From assembly GCF_902712855.1 (NCBI RefSeq), contig NZ_LR743507.1:1722001-1786000 (forward strand): 64,000 nucleotides of DNA, written 5' to 3'. Each line of letters begins with the position of its first letter. Position 1 is the stretch's first letter. Both the position numbers and the translations under genes were made by a program. Source of the stretch: Variovorax paradoxus (GTDB taxonomy: Bacteria > Pseudomonadota > Gammaproteobacteria > Burkholderiales > Burkholderiaceae_C). The notes beneath the pieces are model-generated. The model worked only from the letters and a program-made list of their open reading frames with translations. It had not been told where the DNA came from and made no database searches. Below are positions 16,122 to 24,685 of this stretch, one piece after another.

Positions 16122-18044
16122 TCATATGCAGGAATCCCAGGGAGCGGACAGGCGCACGGCCGCGTTGATGATGCCGACCATCGAATAGGTCTGCGGAAAA
16201 TTGCCCCACATCTCGCCCGTGACCGGGTGGGTGTCCTCCGAGAGCAGGCCCAGCGGATTGCGCGCGGCCAGCATGGTCTCGAAGATCTGGCGTGCCTCGG
16301 CCTTGCGGCCGATCTTGGCGAGCGCGTCGATGCGCCAGAAGGTGCAGATGTTGAAGGCGGTCTCGGGCTTGCCGAAGTCGTCGGCGGCCTCGTAGCGGCG
16401 CATGTAGGGGCCGTCGCACAGCGACTTCTCCATGGCATCGACGGTGGAGATGAAGCGCGGGTCGCGCGCGTCGATCAGTCCCACCTCGACCATCAGCAGG
16501 ATGCTGGCGTCGAGCTCGTGGCCGCCGAAGCTCTCGGCGAAGGCCTGGCGCTCCTCGCACCACGACTTGGAGAGAATTTCTTCCTTCATGCGCGCCGCGT
16601 GGCCGTGCCAGTAGGCGGCGCGTTCGGGCAGCTCGAGCCGGCGCGCGATCTTGGCAAGCCGGTCGCAGGCGGCCCAGCTCATCAGCGCCGAGCTGGTGTG
16701 CACGCGGGCGCGCGTGCGCAGCTCCCACATGCCGGCGTCGGGCGTGCCGTACACGCGCACCGCCTGCTCGCCCACGGCCTCGAGGTGCGGGAATTCCGCA
16801 AGCCCCGCGCGGCTCAGCAGCCGGTGGTCGTGGAAGGCCTGCGCCGCGCCGAGCACGATGTTGCCGTACACGTCGTGCTGGAAGTGTTCCTGCGCCTGGT
16901 TGCCCACGCGCACCGGACCCATGCCGCGGTAGCCCGCGAGGCCTTCGACGAAGGATTCGGGAAGCTCGCGCTCCAGCCCGATGCCGTACAGCGGCTGGAT
17001 GTGCTCGCCGTGCGAGCCGATCACCACGTTGCCGAGCCAGCGAAGGTAGTCCTCCATGGTGCCGACCTCGCTCAGCGAGTTGAGCGCGCGCACCACGAAG
17101 AAGGCGTCGCGCAGCCAGCAGTAGCGGTAGTCCCAGTTGCGCTGGCTGCCCGGCGCCTCCGGGATGCTGGTGGTCATGGCCGCGACGATCGCGCCGGTGT
17201 CCTCGTACAGCGAGAGCTTCAGCGTGATGGCCGCGCGGATCACCGCGTCCTGGTACTCGAAGGGGATCGCCAGGCGCTTGCTCCAGGTGCGCCAGTAGGC
17301 GATGGTCTCCTGCTCGAACTTGCGCGCCGTGTCTGCGATGCCGTCGAGCAGCGTCTCGTCCACGCCGAACATGAAGTTGTACTCGCGCGAGATCACGAAG
17401 GGCTGGCGCGACAGGATGTGCGAGATCGACGCGTCGGTGTTCAGCCTCAGCGTCAGGTCGGGCCCCACGTAGCGGATGTGGTTGCTGCCGCGCGTCACTT
17501 CCACCGGTGCCGAAGCGCCCCACTGGAAGCGCGGGTCGAGCGACACGCGGATGCGCGGCGCGCCGGCGATGGGGCGCACGCGGCGCACGAACATCAGCGG
17601 CCGGAAGTAGCGCGAGCGGCTGTAGAAGCGCGGCGCGAAGTCGGTGATCTCGATGCCCTGGCCGGCGCTGTCGAACAGCTGCGTGCGCAGCACCGCGGTG
17701 TTCGGTTCGTACCACTGCTTCGCCTCGGCGAAGTCCTCGATCTCGATGGACCACGCACCCGCTTCCTCGCCCGGATGCAGCAGCGCGTTGAACACGGGAT
17801 CGCCGTCGAAGCGCGGCAGGCAGCACCACACGGCGCGCCCGCGTGCGTCGATCAGCGCGGTGTAGGCACAGTTGCCGATCACGCCCACGTTGAGCGAGGG
17901 CTCGGCCGGCGGTGCGAAGCCGCGCGGGGCGGGTGCCGCGGTGGCGTGCGCATCGAGCGGTGCAGCGTCGTCGGGGCCGGCGGCACCCGCCAGCGCCTGC
18001 CCGGCGCGGTCTTCGGGCGCCGTGGCCAGTTGTTGTTCGCTCAT
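16122..18044 (-). CDS. Glycoside hydrolase family 15 protein (trehalase/glucoamylase type)
   Basis: 640 residues. After a low-complexity 50-residue leader comes the N-terminal beta-sandwich typical of bacterial GH15 (NVGVIGNCAYTALIDARGRAVW, CLPRFDGDPVFNALL), then the (alpha/alpha)6 catalytic barrel beginning near residue 250 with RNWDYRYCWLRDAFF near residue 305, the family's best motif. A later helix ELRTRARVHTSSALMSW lies near the expected second acid. No signal peptide, so cytosolic. In mycobacteria this family includes a true trehalase; sitting between otsB and otsA, this one may hydrolyse trehalose or a related glucan. The start overlaps the otsB stop by four bases. Confidence 0.85.
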   Translation of the reverse strand: MSEQQLATAPEDRAGQALAGAAGPDDAAPLDAHATAAPAPRGFAPPAEPSLNVGVIGNCAYTALIDARGRAVWCCLPRFDGDPVFNALLHPGEEAGAWSIEIEDFAEAKQWYEPNTAVLRTQLFDSAGQGIEITDFAPRFYSRSRYFRPLMFVRRVRPIAGAPRIRVSLDPRFQWGASAPVEVTRGSNHIRYVGPDLTLRLNTDASISHILSRQPFVISREYNFMFGVDETLLDGIADTARKFEQETIAYWRTWSKRLAIPFEYQDAVIRAAITLKLSLYEDTGAIVAAMTTSIPEAPGSQRNWDYRYCWLRDAFFVVRALNSLSEVGTMEDYLRWLGNVVIGSHGEHIQPLYGIGLERELPESFVEGLAGYRGMGPVRVGNQAQEHFQHDVYGNIVLGAAQAFHDHRLLSRAGLAEFPHLEAVGEQAVRVYGTPDAGMWELRTRARVHTSSALMSWAACDRLAKIARRLELPERAAYWHGHAARMKEEILSKSWCEERQAFAESFGGHELDASILLMVEVGLIDARDPRFISTVDAMEKSLCDGPYMRRYEAADDFGKPETAFNICTFWRIDALAKIGRKAEARQIFETMLAARNPLGLLSEDTHPVTGEMWGNFPQTYSMVGIINAAVRLSAPWDSCI

Positions 18045-18838
18045 TCCTGGTTCCTCGGGGATTCTTGCGATGCGGCCTCGGTCTTAGGCGTGGCGAGCAG
18101 GTCGCGCGCCTGCACCAGCCATTCGTACACGGCGCGCGGCGATTCGAGCCGGTGCAGTGCCAGGCTCGGCCCCGAGCCGACCTTGATGGCGATGCCGCCG
18201 CGCGGCTGCACCACGGCGAAGCCGCTCTCGTCGGTGGTGTCGTCGCCCAGGAAGACCGGCGTGCGCCCGGTGAACGGTGCCTCGCCCATGAAGGCGTCGA
18301 TCGCGATGCCCTTGTTGACGCCCGCGGGCTTCACCTCGAACACGAACTTGCCGTGCATCAGCTCGAGGGACGGGTTGTCGGCGATGGCGCGCGACATGGC
18401 GTCCTGGCAGACCGCCTCGAGCTGGGGCGCGAGGCGGTAGTGCAGCGCGATGGCCGCGTGCTTGCGCTCCACCAGGAGGCCTTCGTGCACGCGGGCAAGT
18501 TCGTTGGCGATCTCGAGGATGGGGACGAGGTCGGGCGCGCGCTGCTCCTGCATGTGCCCCTTGGAATTGCGGCGCTGCACGCCGTGTTCGCCGGCCGCGG
18601 GCAGGCGCAGCGGCGCCAGGAAGCGGTCGATCGAGTCGATCTGGCGACCCGACACCACGGCCAGCGCGCCGCCGAGCTGGTCGCTCAGGTCGCCCAGCAG
18701 GGAGACGAGGGCCGGAGGAATCTCGATGGCTTCGGGCGTGGGAGCGAGCCCGACGAGCGTTCCGTCGAAGTCGAGGAAGAGGGCTGCATCCCGGCCCAAC
18801 GGAGGAGGCAACTGCGAGTTGCTGGTGGACTTTGGCAT
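18041..18838 (-). CDS. otsB: Trehalose-6-phosphate phosphatase OtsB
   Basis: 265 residues of the HAD superfamily. The nucleophile motif LFLDFDGTLV is near residue 20, motif II VVSGRQIDSID near 62, and the metal-binding FLGDDTTDESGF near 210; a GEHGVQRR loop is typical of OtsB. It removes phosphate from the OtsA product in the cytosol. ATG 18838 follows AAGGTTTTTACCA on the coding strand and puts the first motif at the usual distance; upstream in-frame codons run into the histidine kinase gene. It is first in the operon and its stop overlaps the GH15 start (ATGA), so the two are coupled. Confidence 0.9.
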   Translation of the reverse strand: MPKSTSNSQLPPPLGRDAALFLDFDGTLVGLAPTPEAIEIPPALVSLLGDLSDQLGGALAVVSGRQIDSIDRFLAPLRLPAAGEHGVQRRNSKGHMQEQRAPDLVPILEIANELARVHEGLLVERKHAAIALHYRLAPQLEAVCQDAMSRAIADNPSLELMHGKFVFEVKPAGVNKGIAIDAFMGEAPFTGRTPVFLGDDTTDESGFAVVQPRGGIAIKVGSGPSLALHRLESPRAVYEWLVQARDLLATPKTEAASQESPRNQE

Positions 18839-18899
18839 TGGTAAAAACCTTAACACGCGCTGTCGGCGGCGCGTGTCGGCCAAAGCCCAATCTCCGGGA

Positions 18900-20702
18900 T
18901 CAGCGCGCGGGCGAACCGTTCGGCAGGACCTGCGCCAGCGCGCGCAGCAGCGCGGGTGCGCTGACGGGCTTGAACAGCACCGGCACGCCGGAGGCGCGCA
19001 CATGCCGCAGCCGCTCGGGCGCGGTCTCGCCCGTGACCAGCATCAGCGGCGCCTGCAGGCCGAAGCGGCGCTGCAGCCGCAGGCCGACATCGAGCCCGTT
19101 GTCGCCGTTGGCCAGGCGGTAGTCGCACAGCAGCAAGGAAAAGGGGTGCTCCTGCGCGTCGGGCCGGCCGAGCAGCTCGACTGCCGCGGCCTCGTCGGCC
19201 ACCCCGTCCACGGCCATGCCATGAAGCCGGAAGAGGCCGGCCATGGCTTCGCGGATGTCGGCCGCGTCCTCGACCAGCAGGATGCGTCCCGGCGAAGTGC
19301 CGGGTGTCGCGGATGCGGAAGGCGGCAGCGCCGCAGCCTCGGCCGGCGCCGCTGCCGGCAGGCACAGCCTGAAGCGCGTGCCGCCGCCGAGCCGCGAGTG
19401 CACCTGCACCGGATGGTCGAGCAGCCGCGACAGCCGCTGCACGATCGACAGGCCGATGCCCAGGCCCTGCGCGCGGTCGCGCCCGGGGTTGTGCACCTGG
19501 TAGTACTCCTCGAACACGCGCTCCTGCTGCTCGGGCGCGATGCCGATGCCGGTGTCGTGCACCTCGATCCACACGGTGTCGCCGCGCGCGCGGGCCCGCA
19601 CGGCGACACCGCCGCGGGCGGTGTACTTCAGCGCGTTGTCCACGAGGTTCGAGAGCATGCGCGACAGCAGCTGCGCGTCGCTGCGCACCCACAGCCCGCT
19701 GGCGCGCACGCGCAACTGCAGCTCGCGCTGCTCGGCCTGCGCCGCGAACAGCTGGTTGATCGACCGGAACAGCGCGTCGAGCGACACCGGCGCCACCGCC
19801 GGCACGACCACGCCTGCATCAAGGCGCGACACGTCCAACATGGTGTCGAGCGAGGCGCCCAGCGCGTTCACCGCGCGCATCAGCCCCTGCGCGTTGCGCC
19901 CGTCGTGGTGGGTGCGCAGCTCGTTCTCCAGCGCGGCACCGAACAGCGCGATGGCGTGCAGCGGCTGGCGCAGGTCGTGGCTGGCGGTGGCGAGGAAGCG
20001 GGTCTTCTCGGCGCTGGCGCGCTCCGCCACCGCGATCTGCGCGCCGAGCTGCGCGGCCAGCGCCTCGTTCTCGAAGCGCAGCGCCAGCGACTCGGTCAGG
20101 AGCCTGTGCTGCTGGTTGCCGACGCGCAGCGTGAACACGAGGTAGGCCAGGCTGAACACCGCCAGGAAGAAATGCATCGTGTCGCGCTGCCAGGCCAGCG
20201 CGGCGATGAGGCTCAGCATCATCGGCAGGGTGTAGCCGTACAGCGCGGGCTTCAGCGGCCACAGCAGCTGCATCGCGCGCGCACAGCTGCCGATGATGAC
20301 GACCGTGACCACCGAGGTCACGGGCAGGTCGTCGGACGAGATGAACAGCAGCGGTGCGGTGGCGGTGGCCATGCCGATCGTGGCCGCGGTGCGCGAATGG
20401 CGGCGCGCCCACAGCGGAGTGTCCGCCAGCGGCACGCCGTCGTGCCAGCGCGGCATCAGCAGCAGTACGAGGCCGAGCGCGAGGTGGGCGGCCATCCACG
20501 CCAGGATCCAGGTGCGCGGCACGTGCAGGTACATGACCACGCCCAGCGCGGCCGCCAGCCCGAAATGTACGAACACCGAGGTGTCGTAGGCCGCGTAGAC
20601 GGCGGCCACGTGCTCGCGCAGCACGCGCAGGCCCGAATGGTCCGTGTCTGCACGGTGGACGGCAAGGGGGTCGCCCAGGGGCTTCGGCGCGGTCGCATTC
20701 AC
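18900..20702 (-). CDS. Hybrid sensor histidine kinase with receiver domain
   Basis: 600 residues. About six hydrophobic helices fill residues 40-195 with little periplasmic sequence, suggesting membrane-embedded sensing. A coiled coil (ESLALRFENEALAAQLGAQ) leads to the HisKA box FLATASHDLRQPLHAIALF near residue 240. The ATPase domain has LLSRMLSNLVDNALKYT (N box), VWIEVHDTGIGIAP (G1) and QGLGIGLSIVQRLSRLL (G2). The C-terminal receiver has RILLVEDAADIREAM near 475 and phospho-acceptor LLLCDYRLANG near 525; its late VLFKPV supplies the lysine. The ligand is unknown and no separate response regulator with an output domain lies beside it. It follows cca by 108 bases on the same strand. Confidence 0.9.
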   Translation of the reverse strand: MNATAPKPLGDPLAVHRADTDHSGLRVLREHVAAVYAAYDTSVFVHFGLAAALGVVMYLHVPRTWILAWMAAHLALGLVLLLMPRWHDGVPLADTPLWARRHSRTAATIGMATATAPLLFISSDDLPVTSVVTVVIIGSCARAMQLLWPLKPALYGYTLPMMLSLIAALAWQRDTMHFFLAVFSLAYLVFTLRVGNQQHRLLTESLALRFENEALAAQLGAQIAVAERASAEKTRFLATASHDLRQPLHAIALFGAALENELRTHHDGRNAQGLMRAVNALGASLDTMLDVSRLDAGVVVPAVAPVSLDALFRSINQLFAAQAEQRELQLRVRASGLWVRSDAQLLSRMLSNLVDNALKYTARGGVAVRARARGDTVWIEVHDTGIGIAPEQQERVFEEYYQVHNPGRDRAQGLGIGLSIVQRLSRLLDHPVQVHSRLGGGTRFRLCLPAAAPAEAAALPPSASATPGTSPGRILLVEDAADIREAMAGLFRLHGMAVDGVADEAAAVELLGRPDAQEHPFSLLLCDYRLANGDNGLDVGLRLQRRFGLQAPLMLVTGETAPERLRHVRASGVPVLFKPVSAPALLRALAQVLPNGSPAR

Positions 20703-20810
20703 CCGATCGATGCTATCGGCCGGATGTGCACGGAGAAGTGCCAGAAGTCATGCCCGACGGGTGGGTGCCCGGGGGTGGGTTCGGACGGGCCCGCTTGGGA
20801 AAGCGGGGAT

Positions 20811-22079
20811 TCAGTCCCCGGCCGGCAGCGACGCCGCGACCGCATCGACCCGCGCCCGGTGGATCGCCTCGCCGATCTTCGGTCCGGTGGCACCGGCCTG
20901 CTGGGCCGCGCGCGCCACTGCGTCGGTGGCCACGCCCGCCGCGGTGGCCAGCACCTGCAGCAGCCGGGCGCGCTGGGGATAGGGCGCGTCCTCGTAGCCG
21001 AGGCGGCCGCGCGAGTCGCACTCGCAGGCCAGCAGCGCCTCGGCGAAGCGCGCGGGCTTGCGGAAGGCATCGCAGCGCTCCAGCAGACGCACCAGCCCGG
21101 TGGCGTCGAGCGCGCCGCTGGCATGGACGTGCCCGTGCTCACGCGCCACCACTTCGGCCAGTTCGCGGACGTCCACCGGAATGCGCCAGCGCTCGCACAC
21201 CTGCTGCAGCAGCGCGACGCTGCGCAGCTCGTGGTCGGGATGGCGCGGCAGCGCGTCGGCGGGCGTGGTGCCCTTGCCGAGGTCGTGCATGAGGCAGGCG
21301 AAGCGCACGGCCAGAGAGGCGCCGAGCCGGGCGGCGGTGTCGATCACCATCATCAGGTGCACGCCCGCATCGATCTCCGGGTGGTGCTCGGCGCGCTGCG
21401 GAACGCCCCAGAGGCGGTCGACCTCGGGCAGCAGCACCGCCAGCGCACCGCATGCGCGCAGCACGTCGAACATGCGCGAAGGCCGGGTTTCCATCAGGCC
21501 GCGCGACAGCTCCTGCCAGACGCGCTCGGCCACCAGCGCATCGGCTTCGCCTGCGGCGACCATCTCGCGCATCAGCGCCATGGTCTCGGGGGCGACGCCG
21601 AAGTCGTCGAAACGGGCGGCGAACCGCGCCACGCGCAGGATGCGCACCGGGTCTTCGCGGAAGGCGTCCGTCACGTGGCGCAGCACCCTGTCGCGCAGGT
21701 CGCGCTGGCCGTGGAACGGGTCGGCCAGCAGGGCAGGGTCGGCGTCGAAGCGGCCGTCGTCGCCCACCAGCTCGGCCGGCAGCGCGATGGCGTTGACGGT
21801 CAGGTCGCGGCGGGCGAGGTCCTGCTCGAGCGTGACGTCGGGCGCGGCATGCACGGTGAAGCCGCGGTAGCCCGGTGCGCTCTTGCGTTCGGTGCGGGCG
21901 AGCGCGTATTCCTCGCGGGTGCGCGGATGCAGGAACACCGGAAAGTCGCGCCCCACGGGCAGGTAGCCGCGGCGCACCATGTCCTCGGGCGTGGCGCCCA
22001 CCACCAGCCAGTCATGGTCGGACACCGGTCGCCCGAGAAGGCGGTCGCGGAGTGCACCGCCGACGATAAAAATCTTCAT
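20811..22079 (-). CDS. cca: CCA-adding tRNA nucleotidyltransferase with HD domain
   Basis: 422 residues. The nucleotidyltransferase head reads FIVGGALRDRLLGRPVSDHD, with the catalytic aspartates in DHDW, followed by RTERKSAPGYRGF, LARRDLTVNAIAL and EDPVRILRVARFAARF. The C-terminal half holds an HD phosphohydrolase motif, FACLMHDLGKG near residue 260. It therefore resembles the multifunctional E. coli type, which builds and repairs the tRNA 3' CCA and also has phosphatase/phosphodiesterase activity. ATG 22079 places the GGALRD motif at the family position. The gene is divergent from the OmpW gene across 165 bases. Confidence 0.93.
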   Translation of the reverse strand: MKIFIVGGALRDRLLGRPVSDHDWLVVGATPEDMVRRGYLPVGRDFPVFLHPRTREEYALARTERKSAPGYRGFTVHAAPDVTLEQDLARRDLTVNAIALPAELVGDDGRFDADPALLADPFHGQRDLRDRVLRHVTDAFREDPVRILRVARFAARFDDFGVAPETMALMREMVAAGEADALVAERVWQELSRGLMETRPSRMFDVLRACGALAVLLPEVDRLWGVPQRAEHHPEIDAGVHLMMVIDTAARLGASLAVRFACLMHDLGKGTTPADALPRHPDHELRSVALLQQVCERWRIPVDVRELAEVVAREHGHVHASGALDATGLVRLLERCDAFRKPARFAEALLACECDSRGRLGYEDAPYPQRARLLQVLATAAGVATDAVARAAQQAGATGPKIGEAIHRARVDAVAASLPAGD

Positions 22080-22244
22080 GAGTGCAGTGTAGGGATACTC
22101 CTCACGCCCAGAAAAGAACGGTCGTTCGATAATCCACGCCGCAGACCGGGCAATCGTTCGCCAGACGGACGATTCACAGCGGCAGACATAAGCCGAAGTT
22201 CGTATCCGCAGAGGGATCTTTCAACCAAAGGAGCAATTCACATC

Positions 22245-22970
22245 ATGAAGAAAACAATGATTGCGCTGGCTGCTCTGGGCGCCCTGGCGTCCGGGAGCGC
22301 GATGGCGCAACAAGCCGGCGACTGGGTCGTCGGCACAGGGTGGTTTCATCTGTCGCCTCAGGACTCGAGCAAGCCGCTGACCGTGACCTCGCCCATTCCG
22401 GCCGTGCTGCCGGGCTCGGGCGCCAGCGTGAGCGATTCCGACACCCTGGGCCTGAGCGCCATGTACTTCCTCGACAGCCACTGGGCGGTCGAAGGCGTGT
22501 TCGGCGTTCCCCCCAAGTTCAAGCTCGACGGCACCGGCACGCTGGGCCGCGTCGGCCAGCTCGGCGAAGCCCGTCAGTGGAGCCCGACCATCCTGGGCAA
22601 GTATTACTTCAACGAAGGCACTTCGGCCTTCCGTCCGTACGTCGGCGTGGGCGCCACCTATGTCTGGTACAGCGACGTCAAGCTGACCTCGAACCTGCAG
22701 GGCGCGCTGGCCAGCCAGTTCCGCCAGTCGCCGCTCGCGGTGAATACCACCGCCAAGCTCGACAGCTCGTTCGCGCCCGTGATCAACCTCGGCGTGGCCT
22801 ACCAGCTCGACAAGCACTGGGGCCTGTCGTTCTCGGTGTCGTACATCCCGCTGAAAACCAAGGCCAAGCTGACAACCACCTCGATCACCGGCCTGCCGGT
22901 GGCCACCAGCGAAGCCAGCCTGAAGCTGAACCCGATCGTGACCTACGTGTCGGCCACCTACAGGTTCTGA
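22245..22970 (+). CDS. OmpW family outer membrane protein
   Basis: 241 residues with a signal peptide MKKTMIALAALGALASGSAM-AQ cut near residue 22. The mature protein is an eight-strand barrel: GDWVVGTGWFHLSP opens it, LGLSAMYFLDSHWAVEGVFG and SPTILGKYYF are OmpW signature strands, then FRPYVGVGATYVWY and a final strand ending in phenylalanine (YVSATYRF), as usual for outer membrane insertion. OmpW proteins form narrow hydrophobic channels. ATG 22245 has AAAGGAG eleven bases upstream. The upstream gap 22080-22244 has no gene; part of it is the likely promoter. Confidence 0.9.
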   Translation: MKKTMIALAALGALASGSAMAQQAGDWVVGTGWFHLSPQDSSKPLTVTSPIPAVLPGSGASVSDSDTLGLSAMYFLDSHWAVEGVFGVPPKFKLDGTGTLGRVGQLGEARQWSPTILGKYYFNEGTSAFRPYVGVGATYVWYSDVKLTSNLQGALASQFRQSPLAVNTTAKLDSSFAPVINLGVAYQLDKHWGLSFSVSYIPLKTKAKLTTTSITGLPVATSEASLKLNPIVTYVSATYRF

Positions 22971-22980
22971 TATCGCGCGC

Positions 22981-23300
22981 CCCCAGGCTGCGTCTGGTAT
23001 CGCTCGCCCCCAGTCTGCGCGCACTTCGTGTCGCTTCGCCAACCCCCTACCGGGGGCAACACCTGCGGCCCGGCAAAACCGGTTCCGCGGTGTTCTTGGC
23101 TCATCCCCCAGGCTGCGCGCACTTCGTGTCGCTTCTCCTTCTCCCTGCCGGGGGCAACACCTGAGGCGCGGCAGAGCCGGTTCCTCGGTGTTTCTGACTC
23201 GTCCCCAGGCTGCGCGCACTTCGGGTCCGCTTTGCCTTCCCCTGCAGCCGGCAATACATGAGGCCCGGCACTGCCGGCTGCTCTGTGTTTCGATCCGTTG
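22981..23300 (+). repeat. Three degenerate tandem copies of the ~90-base intergenic repeat
   Basis: Copies start near 23006, 23104 and 23202, preceded by a stub CCCCAGGCTGCG at 22981. The unit reads CCCCCAGGCTGCGCGCACTT, CGTGTCGCTTCGCC, a CCCCCTACCGGGGGCAACAC block whose halves pair, then GCCCGGCAAAACCGGTTCC and GCGGTGTTC. The third copy is the most altered. The array fills the 345-base gap between the convergent OmpW and GST genes; I see nothing else there. Confidence 0.9.
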
Positions 23301-23315
23301 CGGCGTCCTCGGCGC

Positions 23316-23999
23316 TCAGCGCCCGGTGCGGTAGGGCTCTTCGAACTGCAGGAAGTCCTTTTCCGCCAGCGCTTCGTCGATCCAGGCCCTGACGCCCGGC
23401 AGGGCCTGCACGCGCTCGATGTAGGCGGTGATGTGCGCGGGCACGGGCAGCCCGTAGGTCCTGATGCGCGTGCCGATGGGGGCGAAGTAGGCATCGGCGA
23501 TGCTGAAGGCGCCGAACAGCATCGGGCCGCCGTGGGCCTCGAGCAGGCCGCTCCACATCTGCACGATGCGCGCAAGATCGCTCGCGACGGTGGGTTCTTC
23601 CTTCATGAGCCTTGCGCCCACCTCGGGCAGCGACGCCTCGATGTTCATGCCGCAGTGGCCGCGCAACCCGCCAAAGCCCGAGTGCATCTCGGCGCAGATG
23701 CTGCGCGCGCGGGCACGGTCGGCGGCCGGCTGGGGCCAGAGCTGCTTCTCGGGGAAGGTCTCGGCGAGGTACTCGGCAATGGCCAGGGTGTCCCACACCA
23801 CGAGGTCGCCGTCGGCGAGCACGGGCACCTTGGCCACGGGGTTGAGCGCGGCGATCGTGTGCTTGAACTGCGAATCGGCCTCGAAGGAGTCGAAGCGCAC
23901 CATCACTTCCTCGAACGGAATGCCGGCCTGCTTCATCAGCACCCAGGGCCGCATGGACCACGACGAGTAGTTCTTGTTGCCGATGTAGAGCTTGCGCAT
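23316..23999 (-). CDS. Glutathione S-transferase family protein
   Basis: 227 residues. The thioredoxin-like N-terminal domain begins KLYIGNKNYSSWSMRPWVLM; the SSWS serines occupy the glutathione-activating position. VAKVPVLADGDLVVWDTLAI holds the cis-proline and the residues that bind the glutathione gamma-glutamyl group. The all-helical domain follows from residue 90, with FSIADAYFAPIGTRIRTYG as the family's N-capping helix. It is cytosolic and its substrate is unknown. ATG 23999 gives the standard start; a further in-frame ATG at 24065 would add 22 residues of no similarity. Confidence 0.88.
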   Translation of the reverse strand: MRKLYIGNKNYSSWSMRPWVLMKQAGIPFEEVMVRFDSFEADSQFKHTIAALNPVAKVPVLADGDLVVWDTLAIAEYLAETFPEKQLWPQPAADRARARSICAEMHSGFGGLRGHCGMNIEASLPEVGARLMKEEPTVASDLARIVQMWSGLLEAHGGPMLFGAFSIADAYFAPIGTRIRTYGLPVPAHITAYIERVQALPGVRAWIDEALAEKDFLQFEEPYRTGR

Positions 24000-24095
24000 G
24001 AGTGGGCCTCCGGTCCGTTGCGGTTCAAAAAAGCGTTCGATGCTAGCCGTGCAGCGCGTCGCCATTGATTCCGGACGCGCGCCGGATTGATGCGT

Positions 24096-24668
24096 TCACG
24101 AACGACGCGGGCGGTCGTCGTCCGGCGATGCGATCACGCGGGGCCTGGCGTCCTGCGCATCGCCGCCGTTCCGCGACGGGCCGGCGACCCGTTCGACCAG
24201 CGCCACAAGCCGCGGCACCCGCGCCAGCACGGCCAGCGCGAGCAGCGCGCTCAGCAGCGCCGTCGCCTCGCGGCCCAGCCCGCAGGCCATGCCGATCGCG
24301 GCCGTCATCCACAGGCCCGCTGCCGTGGTCAGGCCCTGCACGTGGCTTTCGTCCTTGCCCTGCTTCAGGATGGTGCCCGCGCACAGGAAGCCCACGCCCG
24401 CCACCAGGCCCTGGATCACGCGGCTCATGTCGGCCGGCACGATGCCGGTCTGCTGCGGGATGAGCACGAACATGGCCGATCCGATCGCCACCAGCATGTG
24501 CGTGCGCACGCCGGCCGCCTTGCCCGCCTGCTCGCGCTCGAAGCCCAGCAGGAAACCGAGCACGCCGGCCAGCGTGAGACGCAGCACGATGCGCGTGAGT
24601 TGCGCAACGTCGGTCACGTCCGAGAACTCGGAGGCGATGGTGTCGAGGACCTCGTCGTGCCAGCTCAT
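24096..24668 (-). CDS. MgtC/SapB family membrane protein
   Basis: 190 residues with about five membrane helices. The family core is clear: LTLAGVLGFLLGFEREQAGK near residue 35, then GVRTHMLVAIGSAMFVL, VIQGLVAGVGFLCAGTIL and VQGLTTAAGLWMTAAIGMA. MgtC-like proteins act in magnesium limitation and ATP synthase or acid-stress control, but many short members such as this lack the C-terminal regulatory domain. The last 30 residues are polar and proline/arginine rich. The gene lies 17 bases downstream of slt on the same strand and may share its transcript. Confidence 0.88.
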   Translation of the reverse strand: MSWHDEVLDTIASEFSDVTDVAQLTRIVLRLTLAGVLGFLLGFEREQAGKAAGVRTHMLVAIGSAMFVLIPQQTGIVPADMSRVIQGLVAGVGFLCAGTILKQGKDESHVQGLTTAAGLWMTAAIGMACGLGREATALLSALLALAVLARVPRLVALVERVAGPSRNGGDAQDARPRVIASPDDDRPRRS

Positions 24669-24685
24669 TCAGGCGCCTTCGCGGC

